From Planctomycetota bacterium (GTDB taxonomy: Bacteria > Planctomycetota > GCA-002687715 > DRQF01): a stretch of 7,466 nucleotides of DNA. Both the position numbers and the translations under genes were made by a program. Under the pieces are notes generated by a model. That model was not told where the DNA came from. It saw only the letters and a list, made by a program, of their open reading frames with translations, and did no database searches. The stretch lies in assembly GCA_015485455.1 (NCBI GenBank), contig WFTN01000344.1, positions 1-7,466 of the forward strand, written 5' to 3'. This document shows, piece after piece, positions 6,688-7,466 of the stretch; position 1 is the stretch's first letter; each line of letters starts with the position of its first letter.

Positions 6688-7108
6688 GATCTAACCAACG
6701 GTCATATTCGTTTCGGATTACTTCTTCCACGCTGATCTTGGTCCGGTCAGTTGGCTCGCCTCGGATGAGGCGTTCCTGCTTAATAGAAATCTCCAACGCC
6801 CGAACAGCATCCATAGCTGTTGACAATGGCATTTGGGATAGGGCTGTGAGTGCTTTGCCCTGTATCGCCTTCAAGGAACGCAAGTGCCGGCTGTTCATCT
6901 GCTCAAGGGTTTCAACAGCCTTGTGTTCAACGGCGGTTTGGACTTTTTGATCTCGCATAAGAACACGCCGCTGCCAGTTCTCTTTTGTCGCTACTTTTGT
7001 GATTGCACGTTTGGTGACTTTGTAACGGATGGCGACGGCTTGATAAGAACGATCCGCCCCGAGTGAGAAGTAGTATTCAAACGCATCATGTGGGATCTTG
7101 CGGTTCAT
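6677..7108 (-). CDS. terS: Phage terminase small subunit-like protein
   Basis: This 143-residue protein lies directly upstream of terL and overlaps it by 11 nt. The N-terminal part (about 15-48) reads as a helix-turn-helix of the type in terminase small subunits: SYQAVAIRYKVTKRAITKVA then ENWQRR. The rest (about 50-125) is charged and probably helical, as expected of an oligomerisation region, with a short acidic/basic tail. Its role would be recognition of the packaging site on element DNA and hand-over to the large subunit. The start at 7108 is supported by AGGAGG at 7122-7117 with 8-nt spacing; the open frame continues upstream to 7174, but that extension reads like noise across the preceding gene. 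It overlaps the 82-residue gene by 23 nt. Assignment rests on the HTH type plus position. Confidence 0.75.
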   Translation of the reverse strand: MNRKIPHDAFEYYFSLGADRSYQAVAIRYKVTKRAITKVATKENWQRRVLMRDQKVQTAVEHKAVETLEQMNSRHLRSLKAIQGKALTALSQMPLSTAMDAVRALEISIKQERLIRGEPTDRTKISVEEVIRNEYDRWLDHEG

Positions 7109-7334
7109 CAATATTCCCTCCTGTCTCCAAATGCCGGACTCGGACCCAAAGTACAAACGCCCAGCCGGCCACATCGAGAAGTTCTTCTTCGATCTCTCGT
7201 TTCAAGTCAGTGGGAGATTGCATGAGCGAGGAATTGCCGTACTCTTTTCGCCCAGCTTCAAGTCTCGCCGCGAGGTTCTTAAGGAATTCATCTTGAAGAT
7301 CGAATTGTCTATTGAAGTCGGGTGGGCGTTTCAT
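7086..7334 (-). CDS. Small helical phage protein with MazG-like acidic motif
   Basis: This 82-residue protein is probably all helical. It contains RKEYGNSSL (29-37), then a dense acidic helix REIEEELLDVAGWAFVLWVR (46-65). The YG..S and EEL.DV.GWA...W pattern is familiar from small conserved phage proteins. The E..ELLD element resembles half of the metal-binding motif of MazG/dUTPase-type all-alpha nucleotide pyrophosphohydrolases. Only one acidic motif is clear where MazG has two, so pyrophosphohydrolase activity is not claimed. ATG 7334 overlaps the methyltransferase stop (ATGA), with GGAG 8 nt upstream. It is the second gene of the tightly overlapping packaging operon. Confidence 0.7.
   Translation of the reverse strand: MKRPPDFNRQFDLQDEFLKNLAARLEAGRKEYGNSSLMQSPTDLKREIEEELLDVAGWAFVLWVRVRHLETGGNIDEPQDPT
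7117..7122 (-). promoter_or_regulatory. Strong Shine-Dalgarno of the terminase small subunit gene
   Basis: AGGAGG on the minus strand, 8 nt before ATG 7108 and inside the 82-residue gene. It is the best ribosome binding site in the window and fixes the small subunit start. Confidence 0.75.
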
Positions 7335-7466
7335 TCTTCACGCTCCCCGGCAATTTCAGCAAAAGTGCGTCCGTCACCATCGAGTACAGCTTCTTCGTCC
7401 GTTGCGGTTTGCCAGCGTTTGATCGCGACGTCAACGAAACCTGGGCTGATCTCCATGGCTCGACAC
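7331..7466 (-). CDS. C-terminus of a DNA methyltransferase-like (possibly ParB-MTase fusion) protein, 5' part beyond window
   Basis: Reading from base 7465 on the minus strand gives 44 residues to TGA at 7333-7331. They begin CRAMEISPGFVDVAIKRWQ and end IAGEREE. The E-[IL]-x-P-x-[YF]-V-D-V-A-x-x-R-W signature is the end of N6-adenine/N4-cytosine methyltransferases of the phage type, where the acidic residue after the strand contacts S-adenosylmethionine. In such elements this domain is often fused to a ParB-like nuclease domain, but that part would be outside the window. It would modify element DNA, for example to evade restriction. The stop overlaps the next ATG by 4 nt. The catalytic motif (DPPY-type) is not visible here. 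Confidence 0.7.
   Translation of the reverse strand, partial: CRAMEISPGFVDVAIKRWQTATDEEAVLDGDGRTFAEIAGEREE

Noticed and set aside
1..7466. tRNA or rRNA gene, or insertion sequence
   Set aside because: No cloverleaf, rRNA-like stretch, transposase frame or terminal inverted repeats could be seen on either strand.

Overview
The window looks like one arm of a prophage or phage-satellite-type mobile element. All eight protein genes that I can support lie on the minus strand, so they read from right to left. Overall protein flavour is that of mobile elements in environmental bacteria, and the primase/ATPase, the small helix-turn-helix protein and the terminase remind me of planctomycete (Pirellulales-like) elements. 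That host assignment is an impression from recognised protein style, not a database result. Base composition is moderate, and no tRNA, rRNA or CRISPR was seen.

Layout in transcription order. At the right edge is the last 44 codons of a DNA methyltransferase-like protein (7331-7466). It overlaps by 4 nt an 82-residue helical phage protein with a MazG-like acidic motif (7086-7334). That gene overlaps a terminase small subunit-like gene (6677-7108), which in turn overlaps the terminase large subunit gene (5410-6687). After about 100 nt comes a tyrosine recombinase (4474-5301). Its reading frame breaks immediately before the catalytic tyrosine, and the missing C-terminus, including the tyrosine, is intact in the -1 frame down to 4424.

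A roughly 200-nt non-coding region (4219-4423) follows. It holds two inverted sets of three 9-bp repeats (TTGTCAGCG-like, exact 9-nt phase) flanking an 89-nt segment that is 62% A+T. It looks like an iteron-type replication origin, a set of integrase arm sites (attP), or an operator region. Next come an unrecognised 387-residue protein (3055-4218), a short control region with a palindrome, a 68-residue helix-turn-helix protein (2748-2954), and a long primase/ATPase-like protein. The last starts at 2751 and is open without interruption for 917 codons to the left edge. Because it has no stop in the window it is easily missed, yet it accounts for more than a third of the sequence.

Taken together, the region joins DNA packaging (terminase pair), integration (recombinase) and self-directed replication (helix-turn-helix plus primase/ATPase), with a candidate cis-acting site between the last two. 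Int, small HTH regulator, primase-replication protein and iterons flanking an AT-rich block recall the plan of phage-inducible chromosomal islands and other satellites. A full prophage with an unusual gene order is the main alternative. No portal, capsid or tail gene follows the terminase in this window.
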